From Candidatus Eisenbacteria bacterium (GTDB lineage: Bacteria > Eisenbacteria > RBG-16-71-46 > CAIMUX01 > JAHJDP01), in NCBI GenBank assembly GCA_018831195.1, contig JAHJDP010000023.1:248001-312000 (forward strand): a stretch of DNA of 64,000 bases. The letters are read 5' to 3'. Made by a program: the position numbers and the translations under genes. This document shows positions 9,409-16,785 of this stretch, in pieces (position 1 is the stretch's first letter; each line of letters starts with the position of its first letter). The notes beneath the pieces were generated by a model. The model did not search any database, was not told the origin of the DNA, and was given only the letters and a program-made list of their open reading frames with translations.

Positions 9409-10698
9409 CTAAACCCAGCCGCGATCATGGCATGCTGAAGCCACCCTATTGATGGCCAATACATACGCGGCATCACGCATGTACAGTTTCTGTTTTCTTG
9501 CCAATTCGCTGACGGCGATATACGCCGAGGTCATCTTGAGGTCCAGTTTTCCGAGAACTTCATCCATCTCCCAGTAGTAGTTCATGTTGCTTTGAACCTG
9601 CTCAAAGTAGCTGCAGGTGACGCCCCCGGCATTCGCCAGAAAATCAGGGATCATGAAAATACCGCGCTTATGAATAACTTCATCCGCTTCAGGAGTTGTT
9701 GGTCCATTGGCTCCTTCCGCAATGACCTTCACCTTTGACGACACGTTGCCGACATTATCTGCGGTGATTTGATGCTCCAGAGCCGCCGGGATAAGAATAT
9801 CGACATCCTGTTCCAGCCAAGCGCCGCCCGGCAGAATTTCATACCCCAAGCCGGCGGCTTTCTTTTTGTCGATGCCCCCGAAACGATCCGCAATCGAACG
9901 CAGTTCTTCAAGACTGAGCCCGTCGGCCTTTTTAAAAGAATAAGAGGTCTGGTCTTCCTGATCCCAACACGAGACGCAAATAACGCGGCCGCCGATTTGC
10001 TTGTACAATTCTATGGCGTATTGCGCTACATTTCCAAAACCTTGGATGCTGGCAACGGTGTCGTCCGGCCGGAGCTTCAATTCCTTCAAGGCTTCACGCA
10101 GCGTATATACTACACCGTATCCGGTTGCCTGAGTCCGCCCCAGGGAACCTCCCATACCGACCGGCTTCCCCGTGATGAGGCCGGGATGCCGGCTGCCGCA
10201 AATCACTTCGTATTCATCCAGCATCCACAACATGTGTTGGGCGTTTGTCATCACATCCGGCGCGGGAACGTCGATATTCGGTCCAATGTCACGGGCAAGC
10301 TGCCGCACCCAGCCGCGGCAGATCGCCTCTTGCTCCCGGGCGCTGAGATTATGGGGATCACAGACGACTCCGCCTTTGCTGCCGCCAAGCGGAATGTCCA
10401 CCGCTGCGCATTTCCAGGTCATCCACATTGAAAGAGCCCGAACCGTATCAATCGTCTCTTGAGGGTGAAACCGGATACCGCCCTTCCCCGGGCCGCGGGC
10501 ATCGTTGTGTTGAACCCGAAACCCGCGAAATATCTTCACACCCCCGTCATCCATACGAACAGGAATATTGAACTGATATTCCCGCATGGGAGTCCTTAAC
10601 AATTCACGTGTTCCGGTATCCAAACCGATCAAGTCTGCGATTTTATCAAACTGCGCACGCGCCATTTGAAATGGATTGAAAGAAGATTTCTCAGCCAC
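9409..10698 (-). CDS. gdhA: Glutamate dehydrogenase
   Basis: Catalyses reversible oxidative deamination of glutamate to 2-oxoglutarate and ammonia with NAD(P). The 429-residue product has the family length and motifs: GPGKGGIRFHP and PLGGSKGGV (substrate and catalytic lysines), the Rossmann loop QGFGNVA, and EGANGPTTPEAD. The frame stays open to 11028, but the protein should begin at GTG 10698 (VAEKSSFNPF): AAAAGGGGAC precedes it at correct spacing, and the extra upstream residues are Arg-rich and not conserved-looking. It stands divergent from a metallophosphoesterase gene and between three PPDK-N-domain genes, so carbon/nitrogen balance at the pyruvate/2-oxoglutarate node is a possible theme. 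NAD versus NADP preference is not resolved. Confidence 0.95.
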   Translation of the reverse strand: MAEKSSFNPFQMARAQFDKIADLIGLDTGTRELLRTPMREYQFNIPVRMDDGGVKIFRGFRVQHNDARGPGKGGIRFHPQETIDTVRALSMWMTWKCAAVDIPLGGSKGGVVCDPHNLSAREQEAICRGWVRQLARDIGPNIDVPAPDVMTNAQHMLWMLDEYEVICGSRHPGLITGKPVGMGGSLGRTQATGYGVVYTLREALKELKLRPDDTVASIQGFGNVAQYAIELYKQIGGRVICVSCWDQEDQTSYSFKKADGLSLEELRSIADRFGGIDKKKAAGLGYEILPGGAWLEQDVDILIPAALEHQITADNVGNVSSKVKVIAEGANGPTTPEADEVIHKRGIFMIPDFLANAGGVTCSYFEQVQSNMNYYWEMDEVLGKLDLKMTSAYIAVSELARKQKLYMRDAAYVLAINRVASACHDRGWV

Positions 10699-10863
10699 GA
10701 TTTGTCCCCTTTTTAGGTCCTCTGGCCAAGCTACGGCGGCCGTTATCCCCTTGTGGACACACGGCACGTAACGCCCGGTACCCGTTAAAGCCCATCCAAG
10801 GAGCCGGGAGTCATGAACATCCCGCTCAACAAATGAGCCGCACGCAGACGCGTTCGGCACATA

Positions 10864-10896
10864 AGACCCTTGGGTCTGTCGGTTGGGCACCCAACC
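10864..10896. promoter_or_regulatory. Two adjacent inverted repeats, possible operators
   Basis: AGACCC-TT-GGGTCT (10864-10877) is followed after three bases by GGTTGGG-CA-CCCAACC (10881-10896). The second dyad overlaps the -35 position of the plus-strand promoter, as a repressor site would. The regulator is not identifiable. Confidence 0.45.
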
Positions 10897-10910
10897 AAAC
10901 CCAGTATAAT
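10883..10910 (+). promoter_or_regulatory. Candidate sigma-70 promoter for the metallophosphoesterase operon
   Basis: A perfect TATAAT at 10905-10910 with TTGGGC at 10883-10888 and a 16-base spacer. It would give a leader of roughly 130 bases before the GTG at 11046. Confidence 0.45.
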
Positions 10911-11045
10911 TACAGAAACGTCGGAGGTCGACACACAATCGGATCCCGGAACCCCGTCTTTTTGCACGCGGAGACATACGCCGGGGCTTGCGCAATCCCA
11001 AGGAACGCTTTAGGGATAGGGTTAACACGATAGCAAGGAGGGAAG

Positions 11046-11909
11046 GTGTTTCAATGCTTCTTCACCTCCGATCTTCACGGGAAGATCGAGAGATATCACA
11101 GCCTATTTGAGAGTATCGCCCAAGAACGCCCTGAGGCTGTCTTCCTTGGCGGCGACCTCCTGCCGATCTCTTTTGATCGGAGTTGGGCCCTGGATTTCGC
11201 CCACCAGGATTTTGTTCAGGATCTATTGATTGCCGGATTCCGTAGATTGAGAGAGTCGTTGGGGCCGGACTATCCCGAGGTTTTCGTCATTTTGGGCAAC
11301 GATGATCCCCGGATCGAGGAGGCGGCCCTTCTCAGGGCCGCCACTCAGGGATATTGGCACTATCTGCACAATCACAGAGTCAAATTGGGGTCCCTAACCG
11401 TTTATGGCTACGCCAATGTCCCCCCGACACCCTTCCAGCTGAAAGACTGGGAACGGTATGATGTCTCCCGATTTGTCGACCTGGGAGCGCTCTCTCCAGA
11501 AGAAGGCGTCCGCTCTATCCCAATGTCTAACAATGAGATCCGGTATGCGACCATCCAAGGGGATTTGGATTTGCTGGCTGGAAAAGATGACCTCGGGAAG
11601 GCGGTATTCCTCTTCCACGCCCCTCCTTATCAAACAAAACTCGATCGCGCCGCCCTTGACGGGAGGATGATCGATTACGTACCCCTTGATGTCCATATCG
11701 GCAGTATCGCCATCCGCCGATTCATTGAGGAACGCCAGCCTTGGATCACCCTTCACGGCCATGTCCACGAGTCCGCCCGGCTAACCGGCTCTTGGAGGGA
11801 TCAGATGGGACGAACACATCTCTTCTCAGGGGCTCATGATGGACCAGAGTTGGCTCTTGTTCGTTTTGATGCGGATGATCCTGCCCGAGCGACACGGGCC
11901 CTCATTTAG
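11046..11909 (+). CDS. Calcineurin-like metallophosphoesterase
   Basis: A 287-residue cytoplasmic metallophosphoesterase with the full set of family motifs: FTSDLHG (D-x-H), LGGDLLP (GD), ILGNDDP (the GNH position is GND here), LFHAPPY and HGHVHE (GHxH). The family hydrolyses phosphomonoesters or phosphodiesters using two metals; the substrate is unknown. Replacement of the usual GNHD by GNDD is a deviation in the active-site loop. Translation starts at GTG 11046, right after AAGGAGGG, with a rather tight spacing. The third PPDK-N-domain paralogue starts 16 bases after the stop, so the two are co-transcribed and may act on the same phosphorylated substrate (inference). Confidence 0.8.
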   Translation: MFQCFFTSDLHGKIERYHSLFESIAQERPEAVFLGGDLLPISFDRSWALDFAHQDFVQDLLIAGFRRLRESLGPDYPEVFVILGNDDPRIEEAALLRAATQGYWHYLHNHRVKLGSLTVYGYANVPPTPFQLKDWERYDVSRFVDLGALSPEEGVRSIPMSNNEIRYATIQGDLDLLAGKDDLGKAVFLFHAPPYQTKLDRAALDGRMIDYVPLDVHIGSIAIRRFIEERQPWITLHGHVHESARLTGSWRDQMGRTHLFSGAHDGPELALVRFDADDPARATRALI

Positions 11910-11925
11910 TCGGAGAAAACATCTT

Positions 11926-14268
11926 ATGCCGGAGAAAGATCACTCAAAGAAAGAGAAGCGCCGTCACATTGAAGGAATCCTGAAGCGTTTTCCGGAATTG
12001 TCAAAACGGATCAGCCGGACGCTCCTGATTACTTTGCACAGCCGGGGAATTATCTCTGTCGACGAGGCCCACCGGTTGGCCAGGGGAAGGGCCAGAGGAA
12101 AGGGAAGCGGAAAGGCCAGTGAGAATATAAAGGCATCTGATAATCTGCATAATGACAATATTCAATTGGTTCAAAGATGGGATGAAAAGGAAAAGCGACA
12201 GATACATGAGATCACTCTGGATTACGCCGCCGAGTATTTTACCGAGGTGGAGATTGATGATCTCGTCAACCTGACGCGCAAGCGGGAAGAAGCGCAGACG
12301 CTGGGGGAAATTGCGGATCTCGCTTCGGTCTCATCAGGACTTCTGATTGAAAAGATTAAGAGTTTTTGCCGCCTCCCAAAAGGCCAGACGATCCTTCCCG
12401 CGCAAGAATCATTGTCGGTCCGCGTAGCCCTCATCCGCCGGTTTATTTCCGACCAACTGGAGTTCATCGGCATCGCGAAACATCATCTGTATATCCGGGA
12501 TTTTGATGACCTTGTCAGCCGGATTATAGGCGATGAGAACGGAGCCGGGCTGATCGGCGGGAAAGCGGGAGGAAATCTTCTCGGGGAACGGATCCTGACC
12601 CGGGCCCAGAATGAAGATCCCCATGCTCCTAATGTGAGAATCCATACCCCGGAATCGTACTATTTAAGATCGGATATTTTGGACACCTTCCTGCGATATA
12701 ACGGATTGCAGCATCTACAAGATCAAAAATATAAAGAGATCGCCGATATCCGCAATGATTACCCCATGATTCTTGATCTATTTAAGAATGCCGATTTCCC
12801 ACCCGATCTCGTTTCAATGATTCGAGATCTGCTGAAGACCCTGGGATCGCACCCTCTTATCGTTCGTTCATCAAGCCTGCTCGAGGATCGCTTCGGTACC
12901 ACATTTGCGGGCAAGTATCGCAGTGTTTTCGTCTCCAACCAAGGCTCAGAGGAGTCCAGGGTTCAAGAGCTACTCGGCGCCATTGCAGAGGTCTATGCCA
13001 GCACCCTGCACCCGGACCCCCTCAGCTATCGCCGCCGGCATGATCTTCTCGATTACAGCGAAAATATGGCTGTATTGATTCAGAAGCTGGTCGGAACACG
13101 GGTGGGTTCCTATTTTCTTCCGGTGTGGGCCGGTGTCGGCTTTTCAAGAAACCTGTACCGCCGCAATCCGCGCATCCGTCCCGAAGATGGAATGACACGT
13201 CTTGTTTTCGGTCTCGGGACACGCGCAGTAGACAGGGTTTCTGAGGATTTTCCACGCATCATACCGCTGGGTCTCCCAACCCTTCGGCCCGAGATAAAAC
13301 CGGAAGATATCCTGCGCGTATCACAAAAATTCGTCGATGTTGTCAACCTGGAGACACATCGATTCGAGACCATACCCATATCAAGCTTGCTCCAGGAAAA
13401 CGCCGGAATGCCGGGGTTGAGCCACGTGTTCTCGGTGCTGAAACATGGTTTTATCCGGCAGATGATGGGAGATGGAATATTAGACCGGCCTGAAGATCTT
13501 GTCGTGACCTTCGATCGATTGACTCATTCAACACCCTATCCGGCTTTCCTGAAGTGGTGTCTGCAAACATTGGAAAAAGCTTATCAGTGCCCGATTGATA
13601 TCGAATTCGCCTACGATGGGGAGCATTTTTATCTTCTTCAATGCCGCCCGCAGGCCATGCGCCGCGAGGAAACCCAAATTAGATTGCCGGCCTATATACC
13701 GCCGGAACGAACCGTTTTTACGGCAAACAGGGATATTATTTCCGCAAGGGTCAGCAAAATTGAGTATGTCATTTTGATCGATCCAAAAGACTACAATATG
13801 ATTCACAGTACGGAGAAGCGTCTGGGCGTGGCGAAAATAGTCCACCAGCTCAATGATAAACTATCGGACAAGGTTTTTATCCTAATGGGACCCGGCCGGT
13901 GGGGAAGCAAAGATCTGCGGCTCGGGATTCGAGTGGGTTATTCAGACATCAACAATACCAGGATTCTCATTGAAATTGCGCGCAGGGAAGGCGGTTATAT
14001 GCCGGAAGTTTCATATGGCAGTCATTTTTTTCAAGACCTTGTCGAATCGAATATTCAATATCTCGCGCTCTATCCCGACGACCCCGACATTTGTTTCAAT
14101 ACCGACTTCCTTCACAAATCGAAAAATTCCCTTCCAAGTATTCTTCCCGATGCCCGGGATTTTATAGATGTCGTCAGAGTCCTGCACGTTCCGGGTGCGG
14201 CGTCCGGGATGCTGCTGCAGGTTGAAATGGATGGGGACAACCAACAAGCCATGGCGTATCTGATTTAG
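11926..14268 (+). CDS. PEP/pyruvate-binding domain protein (PPDK N-domain), third paralogue
   Basis: A 780-residue protein. Residues ~1-200 are helical with a basic Gly/Arg/Lys stretch near 45-65, and the part before the ATP-grasp domain resembles the equivalent region of the 1057-aa paralogue. The PPDK N-domain spans ~205-575 (LIGGKAGGN, PLIVRSSSLLEDR, closing IDIEFAYD...LLQCRP). The shared C-terminal module follows (MGPGRWGSKD at ~654-663, YGSHFFQDL with His700). There is no phosphohistidine domain, PEP barrel or nucleotidyltransferase. ATG 11926 is preferred to the longer frame from 11836 because GGAG lies 10 bases before it and the longer version would overlap the metallophosphoesterase gene. 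It ends 8 bases from the convergent hydrolase gene. Confidence 0.84.
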   Translation: MPEKDHSKKEKRRHIEGILKRFPELSKRISRTLLITLHSRGIISVDEAHRLARGRARGKGSGKASENIKASDNLHNDNIQLVQRWDEKEKRQIHEITLDYAAEYFTEVEIDDLVNLTRKREEAQTLGEIADLASVSSGLLIEKIKSFCRLPKGQTILPAQESLSVRVALIRRFISDQLEFIGIAKHHLYIRDFDDLVSRIIGDENGAGLIGGKAGGNLLGERILTRAQNEDPHAPNVRIHTPESYYLRSDILDTFLRYNGLQHLQDQKYKEIADIRNDYPMILDLFKNADFPPDLVSMIRDLLKTLGSHPLIVRSSSLLEDRFGTTFAGKYRSVFVSNQGSEESRVQELLGAIAEVYASTLHPDPLSYRRRHDLLDYSENMAVLIQKLVGTRVGSYFLPVWAGVGFSRNLYRRNPRIRPEDGMTRLVFGLGTRAVDRVSEDFPRIIPLGLPTLRPEIKPEDILRVSQKFVDVVNLETHRFETIPISSLLQENAGMPGLSHVFSVLKHGFIRQMMGDGILDRPEDLVVTFDRLTHSTPYPAFLKWCLQTLEKAYQCPIDIEFAYDGEHFYLLQCRPQAMRREETQIRLPAYIPPERTVFTANRDIISARVSKIEYVILIDPKDYNMIHSTEKRLGVAKIVHQLNDKLSDKVFILMGPGRWGSKDLRLGIRVGYSDINNTRILIEIARREGGYMPEVSYGSHFFQDLVESNIQYLALYPDDPDICFNTDFLHKSKNSLPSILPDARDFIDVVRVLHVPGAASGMLLQVEMDGDNQQAMAYLI

Positions 14269-14275
14269 GTCAACT

Positions 14276-15592
14276 TCATCGTATAAGGATGATTTTGCCG
14301 GTAGCCTCCGAAGAATTCGCCTTCAATTTTGAAAAATATATGCCATTTTTCATGGCATCGCCGCCGGCGTCGCTGCCTTGCCAGCGAACGGTATGCGCCC
14401 CCGCCGGCAGCCTATCATCGATCAATTTCAACACCACCCGTCCGGCGGCGTCATAGATCGACAGCTCGGCCTCAGCGGCCGTCGGCAGATAGAAATGGAT
14501 AGCGATGGAAGAATGGCAAGGATTGGGGATTGCCCTCAGGCCCTCGTGAAGCCTGGAATGGAGACTCTCGCCGGCATCGATTCCAGAGGAGCCACAGGGT
14601 ATCGTATCAGTGACGGTCGTATCCGAAACAAAGACCTGCCAGCGCTTCCCGATCTCGCTGGATGGAAACCAGCAAGCCGTCTCCACGCTGTCATTGTAGC
14701 AGATATAATCACCAATCTCCTGCGTCACGAGATTTCCAAGCCAACTCTCTGTCTCATCCAAAACAATTAATTGAACCGGTCGATCCACCGGGATTGTGCC
14801 CGGTAACCGCAATTCACTCACTGTCTGAAAATAATTATCCAAAAGATTGCGGTCCGTTATCCGCTCATGACCGGCATCGGGCTGCATCGCCAGGATCCAG
14901 CGCGCACCGAGGAGGCGCTGTTTTTTGAATATTCCCGTTAGGTTTTCAATGCGATACGGCTCATCGTTTTCGCCGACGAAGAGATATCCTGGAACCTGTA
15001 CTGCCGCGCCGGCGGGACCTGTATCGTGGTATCCCCCCTTTTGTGTAACAAAACCGATCACACGTTCGGGCAGCCAGATCGCGAAATGGTAGGAAAATTG
15101 CCCGCCCCAGGAATACCCCTCGAAAAAGATCGTTGAGAATTCCAGCTCGGGATGCGAGCTCAACCCGGCAAAGTGTTGAAGCGCTCGGAGGACGGCCTTG
15201 CCGATTCCAGTCTCCATAAACCGGCTGTCAAGTTGAGCGCCCATGAGGGCAAAATCCGCTTTCCCGCATAAGGCCTGAAAATCGGGATGGGCGGCTATAT
15301 AACGCGAATCGACATTGTAGGGATCAACATAAAAATAGATCCCCCTGATGAGCGGGGCACTCTCGGGCAAATAGATCCGAAAGAGGGCTGTTGTATAAGT
15401 GTCGTCGGAATCGGGAAGGACTGTATCGTCATAAATCACGCCGCGGGAGCCCGTTGCGGCCAGAATCCACATCAAGGTGGCGAAGGCGGCCGTCTTTACG
15501 ATTCCTTTGAAAAACACGCTCCGGTCCTCAATAAACCTCTTCCTCAAAAATGCGGCCCACCTCGGCCCTATCGGCCCGCACAGAACGATCAC
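14276..15592 (-). CDS. Secreted alpha/beta-hydrolase-like protein with FlgD-like C-terminal domain
   Basis: A 438-residue frame beginning at GTG 15592. A hydrophobic stretch near residues 32-50 resembles a signal peptide, so the true start may lie further in. The body looks like an alpha/beta hydrolase: nucleophile elbow GYSWGG with Ser161, an acidic residue in VGENDEP (Asp210) and His242 in PDAGHER. The last ~85 residues form the FlgD-like Ig domain seen in many exported FCB/Eisenbacteria proteins (IPNPCHSS, LSIYDAAGRVV, a W-x-G strand). The likely role is an extracellular esterase or peptidase-like enzyme; the substrate is unknown. It lies 47 bases after acuC on the same strand and may share its transcript. 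Confidence 0.68.
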   Translation of the reverse strand: MIVLCGPIGPRWAAFLRKRFIEDRSVFFKGIVKTAAFATLMWILAATGSRGVIYDDTVLPDSDDTYTTALFRIYLPESAPLIRGIYFYVDPYNVDSRYIAAHPDFQALCGKADFALMGAQLDSRFMETGIGKAVLRALQHFAGLSSHPELEFSTIFFEGYSWGGQFSYHFAIWLPERVIGFVTQKGGYHDTGPAGAAVQVPGYLFVGENDEPYRIENLTGIFKKQRLLGARWILAMQPDAGHERITDRNLLDNYFQTVSELRLPGTIPVDRPVQLIVLDETESWLGNLVTQEIGDYICYNDSVETACWFPSSEIGKRWQVFVSDTTVTDTIPCGSSGIDAGESLHSRLHEGLRAIPNPCHSSIAIHFYLPTAAEAELSIYDAAGRVVLKLIDDRLPAGAHTVRWQGSDAGGDAMKNGIYFSKLKANSSEATGKIILIR

Positions 15593-15639
15593 ATAACATT
15601 TTTTCTATTATAACACAGATCGCGGCGGGAGTCTTCCCG

Positions 15640-16785
15640 TCAGGCTATCCCATGTACAGGAAAGATATTCTCACGGAGGAATTCAATGACGCGTCCGACC
15701 TTGTCTTCGTTTTCCGTCTTCTTGGGTCCTGATGTAAATTGGCGCATATCGCGAAGGTTGGCGCCCTCAAGTTCCTGTTGTCCGAGAAAAATCCCGGCAA
15801 CAGCTCCGGCATAGTCATCCTGCGGCTCAATATGATTAAGAACCGCCCAGGCCAGCGCCCAGGAACGGGCCAGACTATCCATATTGTAACCACCCCCGCC
15901 GAGAGCCAGCAGGGGTTTGCCAAAATCACGAATACGCGTTACGGCATCGAGAAAACCGTTGTTTGTAAGGCTGAGATGGGTCAACGGATCCGCCGCCACT
16001 GTATCAATGCCGATGACGGAGACGACGATATCGGGATCAAATGCCCGGACCAATGGCGGGACAATTGCATCAAAAGTCTTTATGTATAAAACGTCATCGG
16101 TTTCGGGAGGCAGCGGTACGTTAACATTATATCCGCGGCCTTTACCCCCGCCGATTTCCTTATCATACCCTCCCCATGGATAAAGCGTTTCGCCGCTCTC
16201 GTGGATGGAAATTTTCAGAACCCGGGGTTCCCTATAAAAAGCATCTTGAATTCCGTTCCCGTGGTGCGCGTCGATATCAATGTAAACGACCCTCTTTCCC
16301 TCAGCCATTAACCTCTCAATGACAATCCCGCAGTCGTTGATATAACAGAATCCATCGGCGTGCCTACGCGCCGCGTGATGCATTCCACCCGAGGGGCTGA
16401 AGACGGTCTCTACCTCTCCATTGAGCAATAATTCCATCCCGCGATAACTGGCGCCGGCGGACAATGCTGCATAATCAAAGAGCCCATTTATGATCGGATT
16501 CTCCGCCGTGCCCAAATTGAATTCGATCATCTTCGGCTCGAAGACGCCATCATTCGCCTTCTGAAGGTGGGCAATATACTCCGCATCATGAAAGAGAGCC
16601 ATAGTTTCAGGGGTCAATAACGCCGGCTGCTCTACACGCATCCAGGATTCACTGAGCCATCTATATTTCATTAACAGATCGTATACCAACTTGGATCTTT
16701 GGGGCTTGAATGGATGGTCCTGTCCCAACTGCCATTGCTCAAATCGGTCAGAATGAATAAATGCGGTAGGATATTGTGAGATCAT
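15640..16785 (-). CDS. acuC: AcuC-type histone deacetylase family protein
   Basis: A 381-residue Zn-dependent deacetylase of the arginase/HDAC fold. Visible motifs: SGGMHHA with the active-site histidine pair, DIDAHHGNG (Zn ligands and loop), IGIDTVAADPL and ALGGGGYN. In Bacillus, AcuC removes the acetyl group from acetyl-CoA synthetase, reactivating it. Here the gene overlaps the upstream CoA-transferase-GNAT gene by ATGA (16782-16785), giving strong translational coupling of a deacetylase with a protein carrying an acetyltransferase domain. Acs, the likely target, is encoded at 0.9-2.8 kb. The family call is firm; the Acs link is inferred. Confidence 0.9.
   Translation of the reverse strand: MISQYPTAFIHSDRFEQWQLGQDHPFKPQRSKLVYDLLMKYRWLSESWMRVEQPALLTPETMALFHDAEYIAHLQKANDGVFEPKMIEFNLGTAENPIINGLFDYAALSAGASYRGMELLLNGEVETVFSPSGGMHHAARRHADGFCYINDCGIVIERLMAEGKRVVYIDIDAHHGNGIQDAFYREPRVLKISIHESGETLYPWGGYDKEIGGGKGRGYNVNVPLPPETDDVLYIKTFDAIVPPLVRAFDPDIVVSVIGIDTVAADPLTHLSLTNNGFLDAVTRIRDFGKPLLALGGGGYNMDSLARSWALAWAVLNHIEPQDDYAGAVAGIFLGQQELEGANLRDMRQFTSGPKKTENEDKVGRVIEFLRENIFPVHGIA

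Larger units (their letters stand above)
10699..11045. other. Divergent intergenic region between gdhA and the metallophosphoesterase gene
   Basis: About 350 bases with the candidate promoter and two adjacent dyads listed separately. The gdhA frame continues open through it, but composition and codon content look non-coding. No riboswitch was recognised. Confidence 0.5.

Noticed and set aside
9769..10431. 220-aa open frame antisense to gdhA
   Set aside because: Shadow of gdhA with no independent support.
10699..11028. N-terminal extension of glutamate dehydrogenase
   Set aside because: The extra residues are Arg-rich and unlike the family; a GTG with good ribosome binding site at 10698 gives normal length.
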